A DNA stretch of 64,000 nucleotides from CAWCKS01 sp963763485 (GCA_963763485.1 CAVXOW010000008.1:1178001-1242000); one strand, 5' to 3'. Numbered from the stretch's first letter, positions 11,047-19,990 are shown. Notes: generated by a model not told the origin, from the sequence alone. Made by a program: numbers and translations.

Positions 11047-11700
11047 ATGCTGACGATCTACGGGGTTTATCGCTCACGCGCCTCGCGCAACATCTGGCTC
11101 GCAGGCGAGCTCGGCCTGACCTTTCGCCACGTGCCGGTCATCCAGGTGTACCGTTTGAGCAATCCGTCGGCGCCCGGCGCGCCGCTGCACACGCGCTCGC
11201 CGGAGTTCCTCAAGGTCAACCCGAACGGTCATATCCCATCGATCGATGACGACGGCCTCGTGCTGCACGAGTCGCTCGCAATCAACCTTTATCTCGCGCG
11301 CAAGCACGGCGGCCCGCTGGCGCCGGCTGACGTCAAGGAAGAAGGTTTGATGGCGATGTGGTCGCTGTGGGCGGCGACGGAGGTCGAGAGCCGCGCGCTC
11401 ACTGTGATGCAGAACCGCGTGGCCAAACCCGCCGCGGAGCGCGATGCTAAACTCGCGGACGCGACCGTCGCCGAACTGCGCGCGCCGTTTGCGGTGCTCG
11501 ACGCCGCGCTGGTGGATGGCTATCTGGTCGGCAAGCGCTTTACCGTGGCCGACATCAACGTCGCCGAGGTCGCGCGTTATGCGCAAGCGGCGCCGGAGCT
11601 GTTTGAAGGGGCGCCGCGTGTAAAAGCTTGGCTCTCGGCATGCCAGGCGCGTCCGGCGTTCAAGGCAATGTGGGCGAAGCGGGACGCCGAGCCGGCGTGA
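11047..11700 (+). CDS. Glutathione S-transferase family protein
   Basis: A 217-residue cytosolic GST. The N-terminal thioredoxin-like domain starts LTIYGVYRSRASRNIWLAGE and contains NPNGHIPSIDDDGLVLHES, which holds the cis-proline and the Glu-Ser pair that binds the glutathione gamma-glutamyl group. The C-terminal helical domain includes YLVGKRFTVADINVAEV, the usual N-capping box. A Ser in YRSRASRN is the likely catalytic position, which would fit the beta/theta-like classes. The ATG at 11047 follows GAAGAAGAAG, which may serve as ribosome-binding site. The transcript relation to secA, 130 bases upstream, is unclear. Confidence 0.88.
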   Translation: MLTIYGVYRSRASRNIWLAGELGLTFRHVPVIQVYRLSNPSAPGAPLHTRSPEFLKVNPNGHIPSIDDDGLVLHESLAINLYLARKHGGPLAPADVKEEGLMAMWSLWAATEVESRALTVMQNRVAKPAAERDAKLADATVAELRAPFAVLDAALVDGYLVGKRFTVADINVAEVARYAQAAPELFEGAPRVKAWLSACQARPAFKAMWAKRDAEPA

Positions 11701-11719
11701 GCGAGCTGCGCTAGGGCGC

Positions 11720-13171
11720 TTACTTCATCGCCGAGAAGCGGCTGTCGAACGAGTTGCCGGACACGATCGGCTGGGCGCCAGCGAGGGCGCCGTTTGCCAC
11801 GGTCGCCGTCGGCTGGTCGGCTTGCGGTGCCGGCTTCGCCTGCACGGTGACGGCAGGTCGGGTCTCCGCAGGTCTTGGAGCGGGAGCGGGCATCGGCTTC
11901 GGCGCCACGTTCTTCGCTTCGATCACCCGAGGTTTCGGCAGCGGAGCGCTTGCCGTGGTATCGGAGCCACCAATGCCGATCTTGCGCGCCAGGCTCGCAA
12001 AGAAGCCTTCCGATTTTGCCGAGCTATCGGCGGAAGCGACCCGTGTCGCGGGGGCAGGCGTCGGCGGGGCGACGGCAACAACGGGCTCGGGTGCGTGCGG
12101 CGGATTGACCGTCGGCGGCAGTGTCGCCGGCGTCGTCGAATACGAGGCCACCGCGAGATTCGACGTGTTGTTGTCCGAGAGACCGGTCTGGCCATCGGGC
12201 AGCTTGGCCGCGAACACCGCGTTCATGCCGCCGTCAATGCCGCGACGCATTGGCGCGGTCGGCTCGTTATGCGCGACCAGCTCGGCGTATTCGGTGTTGT
12301 CGCGGGCGTCCTTGTCCTGCACGGCTTGCGCGATATCATCTGGCACCTGGAACACCGGGCACTTGCCGGCGGGGCTGAAGTTCGGCGCCTTGTTCGAGCT
12401 CGGGTCCGGCGCGGCATCGAATACGTAATGCTTTTCGCAGACATCGACCTTGGGTTCGAGATGCGTGACCTCGAAATGGTCGTTGCCTTCCTTCAGCATC
12501 TTCCAGAACGGCAAGTTCGGATTGTTGCGATGCCGAGCCATGTTCCTCGCCGTCATCCGGAACGGATACGCCTGGAACTGGAAGGCGCGCTGGCCACCGA
12601 AGAAGGACTCGCGGCCGAGCGAGTAGATCTCGGAGATCTGCTCGTCGGTCATCGCGTAGCAGCCGCGCGACGAGCAGTCGCCATGCACCATCAATTCTGA
12701 ACCGGTGCGGTTGAGCGCGCGGTCATAGGCGTTCGGGAAGCCGGTGTTGAACGACAGGTAATAGGCCGACTGCGGATTCATCTGCGCGGGGCTGATGGTG
12801 TAAAAGCCCTCGGGCGCCTGGCGGTCGCCTTCTTTGACTTTCGGACCGAGATCGCCCGACCAGCGGCAGATCGGATAGACCTTCAACAGCTCAAAACGGC
12901 CGGAGCGGTTCTGCTTCCACACCTCGAGCTCGGCCTCCGTCTTGAACAGGCGGACGAGCATCGGCGACTGCGGATCCATGTCCTTGTCGGCCATGTCAGC
13001 GAGCAGTTTGTCGGGGATCGGCTTGTTGGCCTTGGCGTTGGTCGCGAGCGTGCCGATCTCTTCGCTGTTGCAGCCGGCCAACAGCACAGCGGCCGCAAGA
13101 GCAGCCGACGTGATCAGCGCGCGAGCATGCGTGCGAAATTCCAAAGCGAAGGCTCCCCGACCGGTAGGCAA
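11720..13171 (-). CDS. L,D-transpeptidase (YkuD) family lipoprotein
   Basis: A long (up to 483 residues) exported protein with a lipobox VLLAGC ending at Cys34, so it is probably anchored to a membrane facing the periplasm. The YkuD domain lies at about 85-200 and has the catalytic signature His163-Gly-(x6)-Cys171 in HGDCSSRGCYAM. Such enzymes form 3-3 peptidoglycan cross-links or attach lipoproteins to the wall. The C-terminal 150 residues are Pro/Ala-rich and low in complexity. The start is uncertain: the frame opens at TTG 13171, with another TTG at 13141 closer to the lipobox. It is convergent with the GST gene. Confidence 0.85.
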   Translation of the reverse strand: MPTGRGAFALEFRTHARALITSAALAAAVLLAGCNSEEIGTLATNAKANKPIPDKLLADMADKDMDPQSPMLVRLFKTEAELEVWKQNRSGRFELLKVYPICRWSGDLGPKVKEGDRQAPEGFYTISPAQMNPQSAYYLSFNTGFPNAYDRALNRTGSELMVHGDCSSRGCYAMTDEQISEIYSLGRESFFGGQRAFQFQAYPFRMTARNMARHRNNPNLPFWKMLKEGNDHFEVTHLEPKVDVCEKHYVFDAAPDPSSNKAPNFSPAGKCPVFQVPDDIAQAVQDKDARDNTEYAELVAHNEPTAPMRRGIDGGMNAVFAAKLPDGQTGLSDNNTSNLAVASYSTTPATLPPTVNPPHAPEPVVAVAPPTPAPATRVASADSSAKSEGFFASLARKIGIGGSDTTASAPLPKPRVIEAKNVAPKPMPAPAPRPAETRPAVTVQAKPAPQADQPTATVANGALAGAQPIVSGNSFDSRFSAMK

Positions 13172-13414
13172 ATCCCCTTAAAACCAACGCTTTGCCCAAA
13201 AGCCGTTGAGCAATCGTTATCCTTAAGCAGGAAAGCTCGCAAGCCGATTTGCCGGCCTCGAGAAGGGGTGCCGTCGAACGGTGAATATTCGGTAAATTTG
13301 ATGTCATTTCGGCCAGTAATCGGCGCCCTGTTGTCCAGAAAAAGCCACGATTGGGCCAGGACTGCGGGCCCCATTTGCGGGTGCCGAAGATTGGCAGCGG
13401 CCATGAGACGCGCC

Positions 13415-14374
13415 TCAGCCGAGCTTGCGTCCCATCTCGAGGAATTTCTGCCGGCGCAGATTGCGGATGGTATCGCGATCGAGATTGCGCATCTCGCCAA
13501 AGGCGATGTCGATCGCCTCGCCGGTTGCCGCGATCATCGCCGCCGGATCGCGGTGCGCGCCGCCGGCCGGCTCCTTGATGATGCGATCGATCACGCCGAA
13601 GCGCAGCATATCCTGCGCCGTGATCTTCATCGTGTTGGCTGCTTCCAGCGCCTTCGAATTATCGCGCCACAGGATCGAGGAGGCGGCTTCCGGCGAGATC
13701 ACGCTGTAGATCGCGTGCTCGAGCATCAACACGCGGTTGGCAGTGGTGATCGCGATCGCGCCACCTGACATGCCTTCGCCGGTGATGATTGCGACATTGG
13801 GCACGCCGAGCTGCAGCGAGATGTCGGTCGAGCGCGCAATCGCTTCAGCTGTGCCGCGTTCTTCCGCGCCCTTGCCGGGAAACGCGCCCGCCGAATCGGC
13901 GAGCGACAGCACGGGAATGTTGAAGCGATCGGCCATCTCCATCAGCCGCGCCGCCTTGCGATAGCCTTCCGGCATCGCCATGCCGAAATTGTGCTTGATG
14001 CGCGCGTCCGTCGTCGCGCCCTTCTCCTGGCCGAGCACGCAGATGCTCTCGCCCTTGAAGCGGCCGAAGCCGGCGATCATCGCCTCGTCCTCGCCGAACT
14101 TGCGGTCGCCGGCGAGCGGGGTGAATTCGGAGATCAGCGCCTTGACGTAGTCGAGGCAGTGCGGCCGCTGCGGATGACGCGCGACCTGCACCTTCTGCCA
14201 CGGTGTCAGGTTGTCGTAGGTTTCGACCAGCGCCTGCGCTGCTTTTTCCTCGAGCCGCGCGACCTCGTCGCCGATGTCGCTGCCGGACGCCGCAAGCGTC
14301 TTCAATTCGTCGATCTTCGCCTCGAGCTCGGCGATCGGCTTTTCGAAGTCAAGATAGGTGCGCATCGTCGGCAT
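13415..14374 (-). CDS. accA: Acetyl-CoA carboxylase carboxyltransferase subunit alpha
   Basis: AccA pairs with AccD to move the carboxyl group from biotin to acetyl-CoA, the first step of fatty acid synthesis. The 319-residue length is standard, and YLDFEKPIAELEAKIDELK at the start, GRFKGESICVLGQEKG in the middle and EGMSGGAIAITTANRVLML are signature segments. SADAGAFPG-like oxyanion loop is seen as LADSAGAFPGKGAEERG. I take the ATG at 14374 because the 22 residues before it are not part of the family. The gene lies 111 bases after xerD on the same strand. Confidence 0.95.
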   Translation of the reverse strand: MPTMRTYLDFEKPIAELEAKIDELKTLAASGSDIGDEVARLEEKAAQALVETYDNLTPWQKVQVARHPQRPHCLDYVKALISEFTPLAGDRKFGEDEAMIAGFGRFKGESICVLGQEKGATTDARIKHNFGMAMPEGYRKAARLMEMADRFNIPVLSLADSAGAFPGKGAEERGTAEAIARSTDISLQLGVPNVAIITGEGMSGGAIAITTANRVLMLEHAIYSVISPEAASSILWRDNSKALEAANTMKITAQDMLRFGVIDRIIKEPAGGAHRDPAAMIAATGEAIDIAFGEMRNLDRDTIRNLRRQKFLEMGRKLG

Positions 14375-14485
14375 GTGCGGGAAAAACGTCGCCTTTGGGC
14401 TCGGGATTGCGGCCCCTTTCAAGTCGAGGAGATCAGCCAAGTCAAGGCGGGATGGAGCCAGAGCACGGCCACGGTGAAGAAATCT

Positions 14486-15478
14486 CTATTCGCCAGAGGC
14501 TTGCTTTTCCGCCAATGGATGGAGATCGCGCACCAGGCTCTTCAGTCGTTCGGCAACGACATGGGTGTAGATCTGGGTAGTCGAGATGTCGCTGTGGCCG
14601 AGCAGCGTCTGCAGGATGCGCAGATCGGCGCCGTTGTGCAGGAGATGACTCGCAAATGCGTGCCGTAGCACGTGCGGGCTGACCAGTCGTGGCGACAGGC
14701 CGGCGGCGCCCGCCAGTTCCTTCAATTCGCGTGCAAAATGCTGCCGTGTCAGATGGCCGCTTTCGCCCGATGACGGAAACAGCCATTTTGTTTGCGCAAC
14801 GCTGCCCTTGGTCCGCGCCTCTGTCATCGCTTGAAGATGAGCCGCCATCGCCTGGCGCGCGGCATCGTTCAACGGTACCAGCCGCTCCTTGTTGCCCTTG
14901 CCGCGCACCACGATCATGCGTGCGTCGCGTCGTGCCGCCGACAGCGGCAACGCCACGAGCTCGGAGACGCGCAAGCCGGTCGCATACAGCACCTCGAGCA
15001 GGCAGGCGAGGCGCGTCGTGCGCAGTTTTTCCGGCGGCTTGTCGCCGCATCGTTCGATATCCGTTTTTGCATGCGCCAGCAGGCGGTCGACGTCGGCGAT
15101 CGACAGCACTTTTGGCAGCGGTCGCGTGCGCTTCGGTCCTGTGAGGATTGCAGCCGGGTCGTCTTTGCGCAGGCCCTCGCCGAGCAGGAAGCGGAACAGG
15201 TGCCGCATCGCCGACAGCCGGCGTGCCGCGCTCGCGGCCTTGAAGCCGCGCTGGTCGAGATCATCAAGATAGGCGCGCAAGTCGTCGGTCGACACATCGG
15301 TGAACTGCCGCTTTCGGCCGTTGACGAAGTGCGAGAGATCTTCCAGGTCGCGCCGATAGGCGTCGATAGTGTTGGCGCCCGAACCTTGTTCCGCGGCCAG
15401 CATGTCGAGGAACAGGCCGATCAGCCTGGCGTCGCCGTTGCGCTGAGAGCTCGGGACCTTGCGGCTCGGCGTCGCCAT
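14486..15478 (-). CDS. xerD: Tyrosine recombinase XerD
   Basis: XerD works with XerC at the dif site to resolve chromosome dimers at cell division. The 330-residue protein has a SAM-like core-binding domain (about 17-100) and a catalytic domain. The active-site residues are visible: Arg170 in ATGLRVSELV, Lys near 194 in VRGKGNKERL, His269-x-x-Arg272 in HVLRHAFASHLL, His295 in LGHSDIST and the nucleophile Tyr304 in IYTHV. All are present, so it should be active. The short gene ending 9 bases upstream probably shares its transcript. XerD rather than XerC is chosen from overall likeness, so the D/C assignment is a little less sure. Confidence 0.92.
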   Translation of the reverse strand: MATPSRKVPSSQRNGDARLIGLFLDMLAAEQGSGANTIDAYRRDLEDLSHFVNGRKRQFTDVSTDDLRAYLDDLDQRGFKAASAARRLSAMRHLFRFLLGEGLRKDDPAAILTGPKRTRPLPKVLSIADVDRLLAHAKTDIERCGDKPPEKLRTTRLACLLEVLYATGLRVSELVALPLSAARRDARMIVVRGKGNKERLVPLNDAARQAMAAHLQAMTEARTKGSVAQTKWLFPSSGESGHLTRQHFARELKELAGAAGLSPRLVSPHVLRHAFASHLLHNGADLRILQTLLGHSDISTTQIYTHVVAERLKSLVRDLHPLAEKQASGE

Positions 15479-15487
15479 CGCGATTGG

Positions 15488-15634
15488 CTACTTCCTCATG
15501 AACCGGTCGGGCGGGATCGTGACGGTGATCTCCCGCGGTTTCGGATGGACGTAGTTGGCAAGCGCGAAAATGCTGCCATAGATCACGCCGCCGATCACCG
15601 CGACGGCAATCAGGAAGCGGAACAGGCTCGGCAT
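15488..15634 (-). CDS. 48-residue single-span membrane peptide upstream of xerD
   Basis: A short reading frame from ATG 15634 to TAG 15488 encodes MPSLFRFLIAVAVIGGVIYG followed by a short polar tail. Residues 5-26 form one clear membrane helix, and the tail YVHPKPREITVTIPPDRFMRK is positively charged, so the C-terminus may stay inside or lie at the membrane face. It ends 9 bases before the xerD ATG and looks like the first gene of that transcript. The protein-like composition and fixed position argue that it is real, but I know no function for it. Confidence 0.65.
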   Translation of the reverse strand: MPSLFRFLIAVAVIGGVIYGSIFALANYVHPKPREITVTIPPDRFMRK

Positions 15635-15667
15635 CGCAATCTCTCGGCCCGCCGGTTAAGCATTTGG

Positions 15668-15714
15668 CGCATGTCCCGGAAAAGTGGGTACCGGTTTTCC
15701 GAAAAGGACTTGCG
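15668..15714. repeat. REP-like intergenic palindrome, copy 1
   Basis: This copy reads CGCATGTCCCGGAAAAGTGG, then GTACCGGTTTTCCGAAAAGG and ACTTGCG. The core CGGAAAAGTGGGTACCGGTTTTCCG folds on itself around GGTACC. Two more copies with the same core occur at 50435-50507 and 58086-58136. It lies in the divergent gap between the 48-residue peptide and aroK. Confidence 0.85.
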
Positions 15715-15845
15715 CAAAAGAAAGGGCGGCCAGTACGACCATGTTCGCGGCAATCTGGCAAGACGCTCTGGCAGGTATGACCGGCCCGGTAGTATACGGA
15801 CAGGACACCGGGACTTCCCGGGTCGAGGTTGAGGATTCTGGTGCG

Positions 15846-16463
15846 ATGAACGATGCCGTCGACAACGGCGCATTCCGCAATGCCGAGGAGGCGGCCATCG
15901 TGCGCGCGCTCGGCACGCGGGTGCTCGTGCTGATCGGCATGATGGGCGCCGGCAAGTCTTCGATCGGCCGCCGCATCGCCGCCAGGCTGAACCTGCCGTT
16001 CGTCGACGCCGACGTCGAGATCGAGGCGGCGCATGCCGGGCTCACCATTCCGGAAATCTTCGTCAAATACGGCGAGCCGTATTTCCGCGACGGCGAGGTC
16101 CGCGTCATTGCACGGCTGCTCGAAGGCGGCCCGAGCGTGCTCGCAACCGGCGGCGGCGCCTTCATGCGCGAAGAAACCCGGCAGCGAATTCGCGCCAAGG
16201 GCATTTCGATGTGGCTGCGCGCCGATCCGGAGGTCATCTTGCGCCGCGTCAAGCGACGCACCGATCGCCCGCTGTTGCAGACCGAGGATCCGGCCGCGAC
16301 AATTCAGCGGCTGGTCGACGAGCGCTATCCGATCTATGCGGCGGCTGATATCACCGTGCTGTCGCGCGATGTGCCGCACGAGCGCATCGTCGAGGAATGT
16401 CTGCAGATGCTGGGTGCTTACCTGCGCGATGAAGGCGAGCGCAGCGGAACGAGGACCTCGTGA
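15846..16463 (+). CDS. aroK: Shikimate kinase
   Basis: AroK phosphorylates shikimate in the chorismate pathway. The start at ATG 15846 gives a 205-residue protein whose Walker A GMMGAGKSS falls at about 31-39, the usual position after a short N-terminal extension. Shikimate-binding DADVEIE and the GGGAFM segment, the lid residues RRTDRPLL and the adenine loop follow in order. A longer in-frame opening from 15684 runs through the REP-like repeat region and is unlikely. The stop overlaps the aroB start, so the two kinase/synthase steps are coupled. Confidence 0.92.
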   Translation: MNDAVDNGAFRNAEEAAIVRALGTRVLVLIGMMGAGKSSIGRRIAARLNLPFVDADVEIEAAHAGLTIPEIFVKYGEPYFRDGEVRVIARLLEGGPSVLATGGGAFMREETRQRIRAKGISMWLRADPEVILRRVKRRTDRPLLQTEDPAATIQRLVDERYPIYAAADITVLSRDVPHERIVEECLQMLGAYLRDEGERSGTRTS

Positions 16464-17614
16464 TGAATGCGCCGTCACCGAAGCCGCAGCGACTGGATGG
16501 CGAAACGATCGTCAAGGTTGCGCTGGCCGAACGCTCCTACGACATCATCATCGGCGCAGGCGCGTTGACGACGCTTGGCGAGCGGATCGCGGCGCTGCGC
16601 CCAGGCGCGCGCACCGCTGTTGTCACCGACCGCTCCGTGGCTGGGCACTGGTTGCGACAGACCGAAGCCGTGCTCAAGGCCGCCGGGATCGCCAGCGCAC
16701 AGATCGTCGTCGGCGAAGGCGAAGGCAGCAAGAGCTATGACGGCTTGCAGGAGGTCACCGAGGCGCTGATATCAGCGAAGATCGAGCGCAACGATCTTGT
16801 CGTCGCGCTTGGCGGCGGCGTGATCGGCGATCTCGCCGGCTTTGCCGCCGCGATCGTTCGCCGCGGTGTCGATTTTGTCCAGGTGCCGACCACGCTGCTG
16901 GCGCAGGTCAATTCATCGGTCGGCGGCAAGACCGGAATCAACTCGCCGCATGGCAAGAATTTGATTGGGGCGTTCCATCAGCCGGTGCTGGTGGTTGCCG
17001 ATACCGACGTGCTCGACACGCTGCCACCGCGCGAGTTTCGCGCCGGCTATGCTGAGGTCGCCAAATACGGCGTGCTCGGCGACCTCGGCTTCTTCGCCTG
17101 GCTCGAAGTCAATCATGGCGACGTGTTCAGGGGCGGTGCCGCACGCCGGCACGCGATCGCCACGAGCTGCCGCTCCAAGGCCGCGATCGTCGCGCGCGAC
17201 GAGCGCGAGACCGGCGATCGCGCCCTGCTCAATCTCGGCCACACCTTCGGCCATGCGCTGGAAGCCGCGACCGGCTTCTCGGATCGGTTGCTGCACGGCG
17301 AGGGCGTCGCCATTGGCATGGTGCTGGCCGCGGAACTTTCGGCCGAGCTCGGCATGATTGCGCCTGACGACGCCGCGCGCGTCAGCTGTCATCTTGCCGC
17401 GGCAGGCTTGCCGACGCGATTGCAGGATATTGCCGGCTTTTCGCAGGAAGGCATCGGCAACGCCGACACGCTGATGGCGTTGATGGCGCAGGACAAGAAG
17501 GTCAAGCGCGGACGCCTCACCTTCATCCTGCTCAAAGGTTTGGGGCAGGCCGTGATCACTTCCGACGTCGAACCCTCAACGGTTCACGCATTCCTGGAGC
17601 GCAAGTTGCGCTGA
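16463..17614 (+). CDS. aroB: 3-dehydroquinate synthase
   Basis: AroB makes 3-dehydroquinate from DAHP with NAD and a divalent metal, the second step of the shikimate pathway. The 383-residue protein shows the NAD-binding GGGVIGDLAGFAAA, the substrate lysine segments GGKTGINSPHGKNLIGAF, and metal-ligand histidines in NLGHTFGHALE and LLHGEGVAIGM. The ATG at 16463 shares its A with the aroK TGA; a GTG directly before it (16460) is an alternative. aroK-aroB order is widely conserved. The CorC-type gene starts 10 bases after the stop and may be in the same transcript. Confidence 0.95.
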   Translation: MNAPSPKPQRLDGETIVKVALAERSYDIIIGAGALTTLGERIAALRPGARTAVVTDRSVAGHWLRQTEAVLKAAGIASAQIVVGEGEGSKSYDGLQEVTEALISAKIERNDLVVALGGGVIGDLAGFAAAIVRRGVDFVQVPTTLLAQVNSSVGGKTGINSPHGKNLIGAFHQPVLVVADTDVLDTLPPREFRAGYAEVAKYGVLGDLGFFAWLEVNHGDVFRGGAARRHAIATSCRSKAAIVARDERETGDRALLNLGHTFGHALEAATGFSDRLLHGEGVAIGMVLAAELSAELGMIAPDDAARVSCHLAAAGLPTRLQDIAGFSQEGIGNADTLMALMAQDKKVKRGRLTFILLKGLGQAVITSDVEPSTVHAFLERKLR

Positions 17615-17624
17615 TACAAGACCG

Positions 17625-18926
17625 ATGCGCTGGCTCTCGTTCATCATCGTCATCGGCTTGCTGCTGGTCTCGGCGTTCTTCGCCGCGAGCGAAACCGCGC
17701 TGACCGGCTCGTCACGCGCCAGCATGCTGCGGCTGGAGAAGCAGGGCAGCCGCCAGGCCGCGAACGTCAACTGGCTGCTCAGCATGCGCGACCGCATGAT
17801 CGGCGCGCTGCTGCTCGGCAACAACATCGCCAATATCGGCGCTTCGGCGTTGGCCACCGGCGTGTTTACCGCGTGGTTCGGCGAGGTCGGCGTACTCTAT
17901 GCCACCGGTGTCATGACCGTGCTGGTCGTGATCTTTGCGGAGGTCCTGCCGAAGACCATCGCCATCAACTCGCCTGATCGCATCGCGCTCGCCGTGGCGT
18001 GGCCGATGCGGTTCGTGGTCAGCCTGCTCGCCCCGTTGCTCCATCTCATCGAAGGGATCGTTCGCCTGTTGATCAGGTTGTTCGGGATCACCAACGGTAA
18101 CTATCCGATCCTGTCGCCGACCGAGCGGCTTCGCGGCGCGGTCGATCTCATTCATCACGAGGGTGGCGTCGAGAAGCAGGACCGCGACATGCTCGGCGGG
18201 CTGCTTGACCTGCGCGAGCTATCGGTCAAGGACGTCATGATCCACCGCACCGAAATGGTGATGGTCAACGCCGATCTACCGTCGGAGGAGATCGTGCGCG
18301 AGGTGCTGCAGACCGAGTACACCCGCATTCCGCTGTGGCGCGAGAAGCCGGAAAACATCGTCGGCGTGCTGCACGCCAAGGATCTGTTGCGCGCGATGCG
18401 TGCGGCCGACGGCGACATGTCGCAGATCGACATCAAGAAGATCGTGCTGCCGCCGTGGTTCGTGCCGGAGTTGCGGCCGCTGTCTGAGCAGCTCAAGGCG
18501 TTCCGCCGCCGCAAGACCCATTTCGCGCTGGTCGTCGACGAGTATGGCGAGGTCGAAGGTCTCGTGACGCTGGAAGACATTCTTGAGGAGATCGTCGGCG
18601 ATATCTCGGACGAGCATGACATCACGGTCGCCGGCGTGCGGGCGCAGCCTGACGGCTCGGTTGTCGTCGACGGCTCGGTGCCGATCCGTGATCTCAACCG
18701 TGCCATGGACTGGAATCTGCCGGTCGAAGAGGCGACCACCATCGCAGGTCTCGTGATCCACGAATCGCGCTCGATTCCCGAACGCGGGCAAAGCTTCACC
18801 TTCCACGGCTTCCGCTTCCAGGTTCTGCGCCGCGAACGCAACCGCATCACGGCGTTGCGGATCGTTCGTCTGCCGCGCAGCAGCGAGGTTGAGTTCGCCC
18901 GACCGCGGGCCGGAACGTCGTTTTAG
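17625..18926 (+). CDS. HlyC/CorC family membrane protein (CNNM + CBS domains)
   Basis: A 433-residue membrane protein with an N-terminal CNNM/DUF21 transmembrane domain (about 1-180; helices near 3-20, 60-80, 95-115 and 125-150), a CBS pair (about 200-330; DVMIHRTEMVMV and HFALVVDEYGEVEGLVTLED) and a C-terminal CorC_HlyC/FAD-like domain (about 345-425). Such proteins are linked to magnesium or cobalt efflux and metal homeostasis. The GLVTLEDILEEIVGDI segment is the classic CBS2 end. It begins 10 bases after aroB, so it is likely co-transcribed, though no functional link to aromatic synthesis is evident. Confidence 0.9.
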   Translation: MRWLSFIIVIGLLLVSAFFAASETALTGSSRASMLRLEKQGSRQAANVNWLLSMRDRMIGALLLGNNIANIGASALATGVFTAWFGEVGVLYATGVMTVLVVIFAEVLPKTIAINSPDRIALAVAWPMRFVVSLLAPLLHLIEGIVRLLIRLFGITNGNYPILSPTERLRGAVDLIHHEGGVEKQDRDMLGGLLDLRELSVKDVMIHRTEMVMVNADLPSEEIVREVLQTEYTRIPLWREKPENIVGVLHAKDLLRAMRAADGDMSQIDIKKIVLPPWFVPELRPLSEQLKAFRRRKTHFALVVDEYGEVEGLVTLEDILEEIVGDISDEHDITVAGVRAQPDGSVVVDGSVPIRDLNRAMDWNLPVEEATTIAGLVIHESRSIPERGQSFTFHGFRFQVLRRERNRITALRIVRLPRSSEVEFARPRAGTSF

Positions 18927-18932
18927 CCTCAG

Positions 18933-19205
18933 CTACCGCTTCTCGCCCGGCGCCGAGGCGTGAATCGCGAGCGCGTGAACGCCGTCGGCGAGGTCGTCCG
19001 CAAGTATCGCGTTGATCATGCGATGACGATCAATTCGGCTCTTGCCGGCGAAGGCCTGCGACACAATATGTACGCGGAAATGGCTCTGGCCGCCCGGCCG
19101 GTGTCCGGCATGTCCCTCATGCAAATGCGATTCGTCGACGACTTCGATGCTTTCTGGCGCGAAAGCATCCTTCAACTTCTTCGTGATGGTCTCGCTGACG
19201 CGCAT
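18933..19205 (-). CDS. BolA family protein
   Basis: A 90-residue BolA protein. These proteins partner monothiol glutaredoxins in iron-sulfur cluster trafficking and can bind DNA. ESHLHEGHAGH contains the invariant histidine pair, SHFRVHIVSQAFAGKSRIDRH is the family core, and HALAIHASAP is the C-terminal segment with the conserved histidine. It is convergent with the CorC-type gene (6 bases between stops) and divergent from the J-domain gene. BolA type 1 versus type 3 cannot be settled by eye. Confidence 0.93.
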   Translation of the reverse strand: MRVSETITKKLKDAFAPESIEVVDESHLHEGHAGHRPGGQSHFRVHIVSQAFAGKSRIDRHRMINAILADDLADGVHALAIHASAPGEKR

Positions 19206-19339
19206 GGTGCAAGCAACTCTTAAGCTTGTGCGGAGATAGTCGTTCTGCCGTTCGGGTCAAATAGAAAATTCGCCGCCATCGCGCACCAAAGCAATTGTCA
19301 AGACTTGAAGCGTCGTGAAAGGCGGCGTCATATCCCATA

Positions 19340-19969
19340 ATGAATTTCGACTCGAAAGTATTCGATCGCATTCGCATCAAGCCGCGGGTTGAGGCCGAGC
19401 GGAAGGCGGTGCGCGACACCGGTCCGGCCTGCGAGTGGCCGGGCTGTGCCTGTGCGGGCTCGCACCGGGCGCCGAAGGGCCGACAGCACGAGCGCGAATA
19501 CTGGCGCTTCTGCATCGAACATGTGCGCGAGTACAACCAGTCCTACAATTATTTCTCCGGCATGAGCGATGACGCGGTGGCGCGCTACCAGAAGGACGCG
19601 CTGACCGGCCATCGGCCGACCTGGAAGCTCGGCGCCAACGCCGGCACCAAGGGCAAGTCGAAGGCCGAGGAGGCCTTTGGCGGCGCCAACGATCCGTTCC
19701 ACGTCTTCAGCGAATTGAACGGACGTGGCCGCTGGCGTCCGGGTCCTGATTCGAAGCCCGAAGCACGCCCCGTCTTCAATGCCGAGCGCAAGGCGCTGCA
19801 GGTGTTGGGACTTGAAGGGTCAGCGACCACCGCCGAGATCAAGGTGCGTTTCAAGGCGCTGGTGAAACAACATCATCCCGACGCCAATGGCGGCGACCGC
19901 TCGACCGAAGATCGCCTGATCGAGATCATCAAGGCGTACAATTATCTGAAGTCGGTCTCGCGCGGGTAG
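19340..19969 (+). CDS. J-domain protein with an N-terminal cysteine/histidine module
   Basis: A 209-residue DnaJ-like co-chaperone. The J domain is C-terminal (about 150-209), opening ALQVLGLEGSATTAEIKVRF with the HPD tripeptide in KQHHPDANGGDRST and ending with KAYNYLKSV. The first 100 residues carry a separate module with cysteines in ACEWPGCACAGSHRAP and WRFCIEHVREYNQSYNYF, spaced as a possible zinc site. This layout is common in Rhizobiales and absent from classical DnaJ. It should stimulate DnaK; the client bound by the N-terminal module is unknown. It is divergent from bolA, with about 134 bases between starts. Confidence 0.87.
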   Translation: MNFDSKVFDRIRIKPRVEAERKAVRDTGPACEWPGCACAGSHRAPKGRQHEREYWRFCIEHVREYNQSYNYFSGMSDDAVARYQKDALTGHRPTWKLGANAGTKGKSKAEEAFGGANDPFHVFSELNGRGRWRPGPDSKPEARPVFNAERKALQVLGLEGSATTAEIKVRFKALVKQHHPDANGGDRSTEDRLIEIIKAYNYLKSVSRG

Positions 19970-19990
19970 CCCAAGTCAGGCCGCGCGGAT

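Noticed and set aside
15264..16478. A 404-residue minus-strand frame across aroK and xerD
   Set aside because: It crosses two well-supported genes and shows no protein-like motifs.
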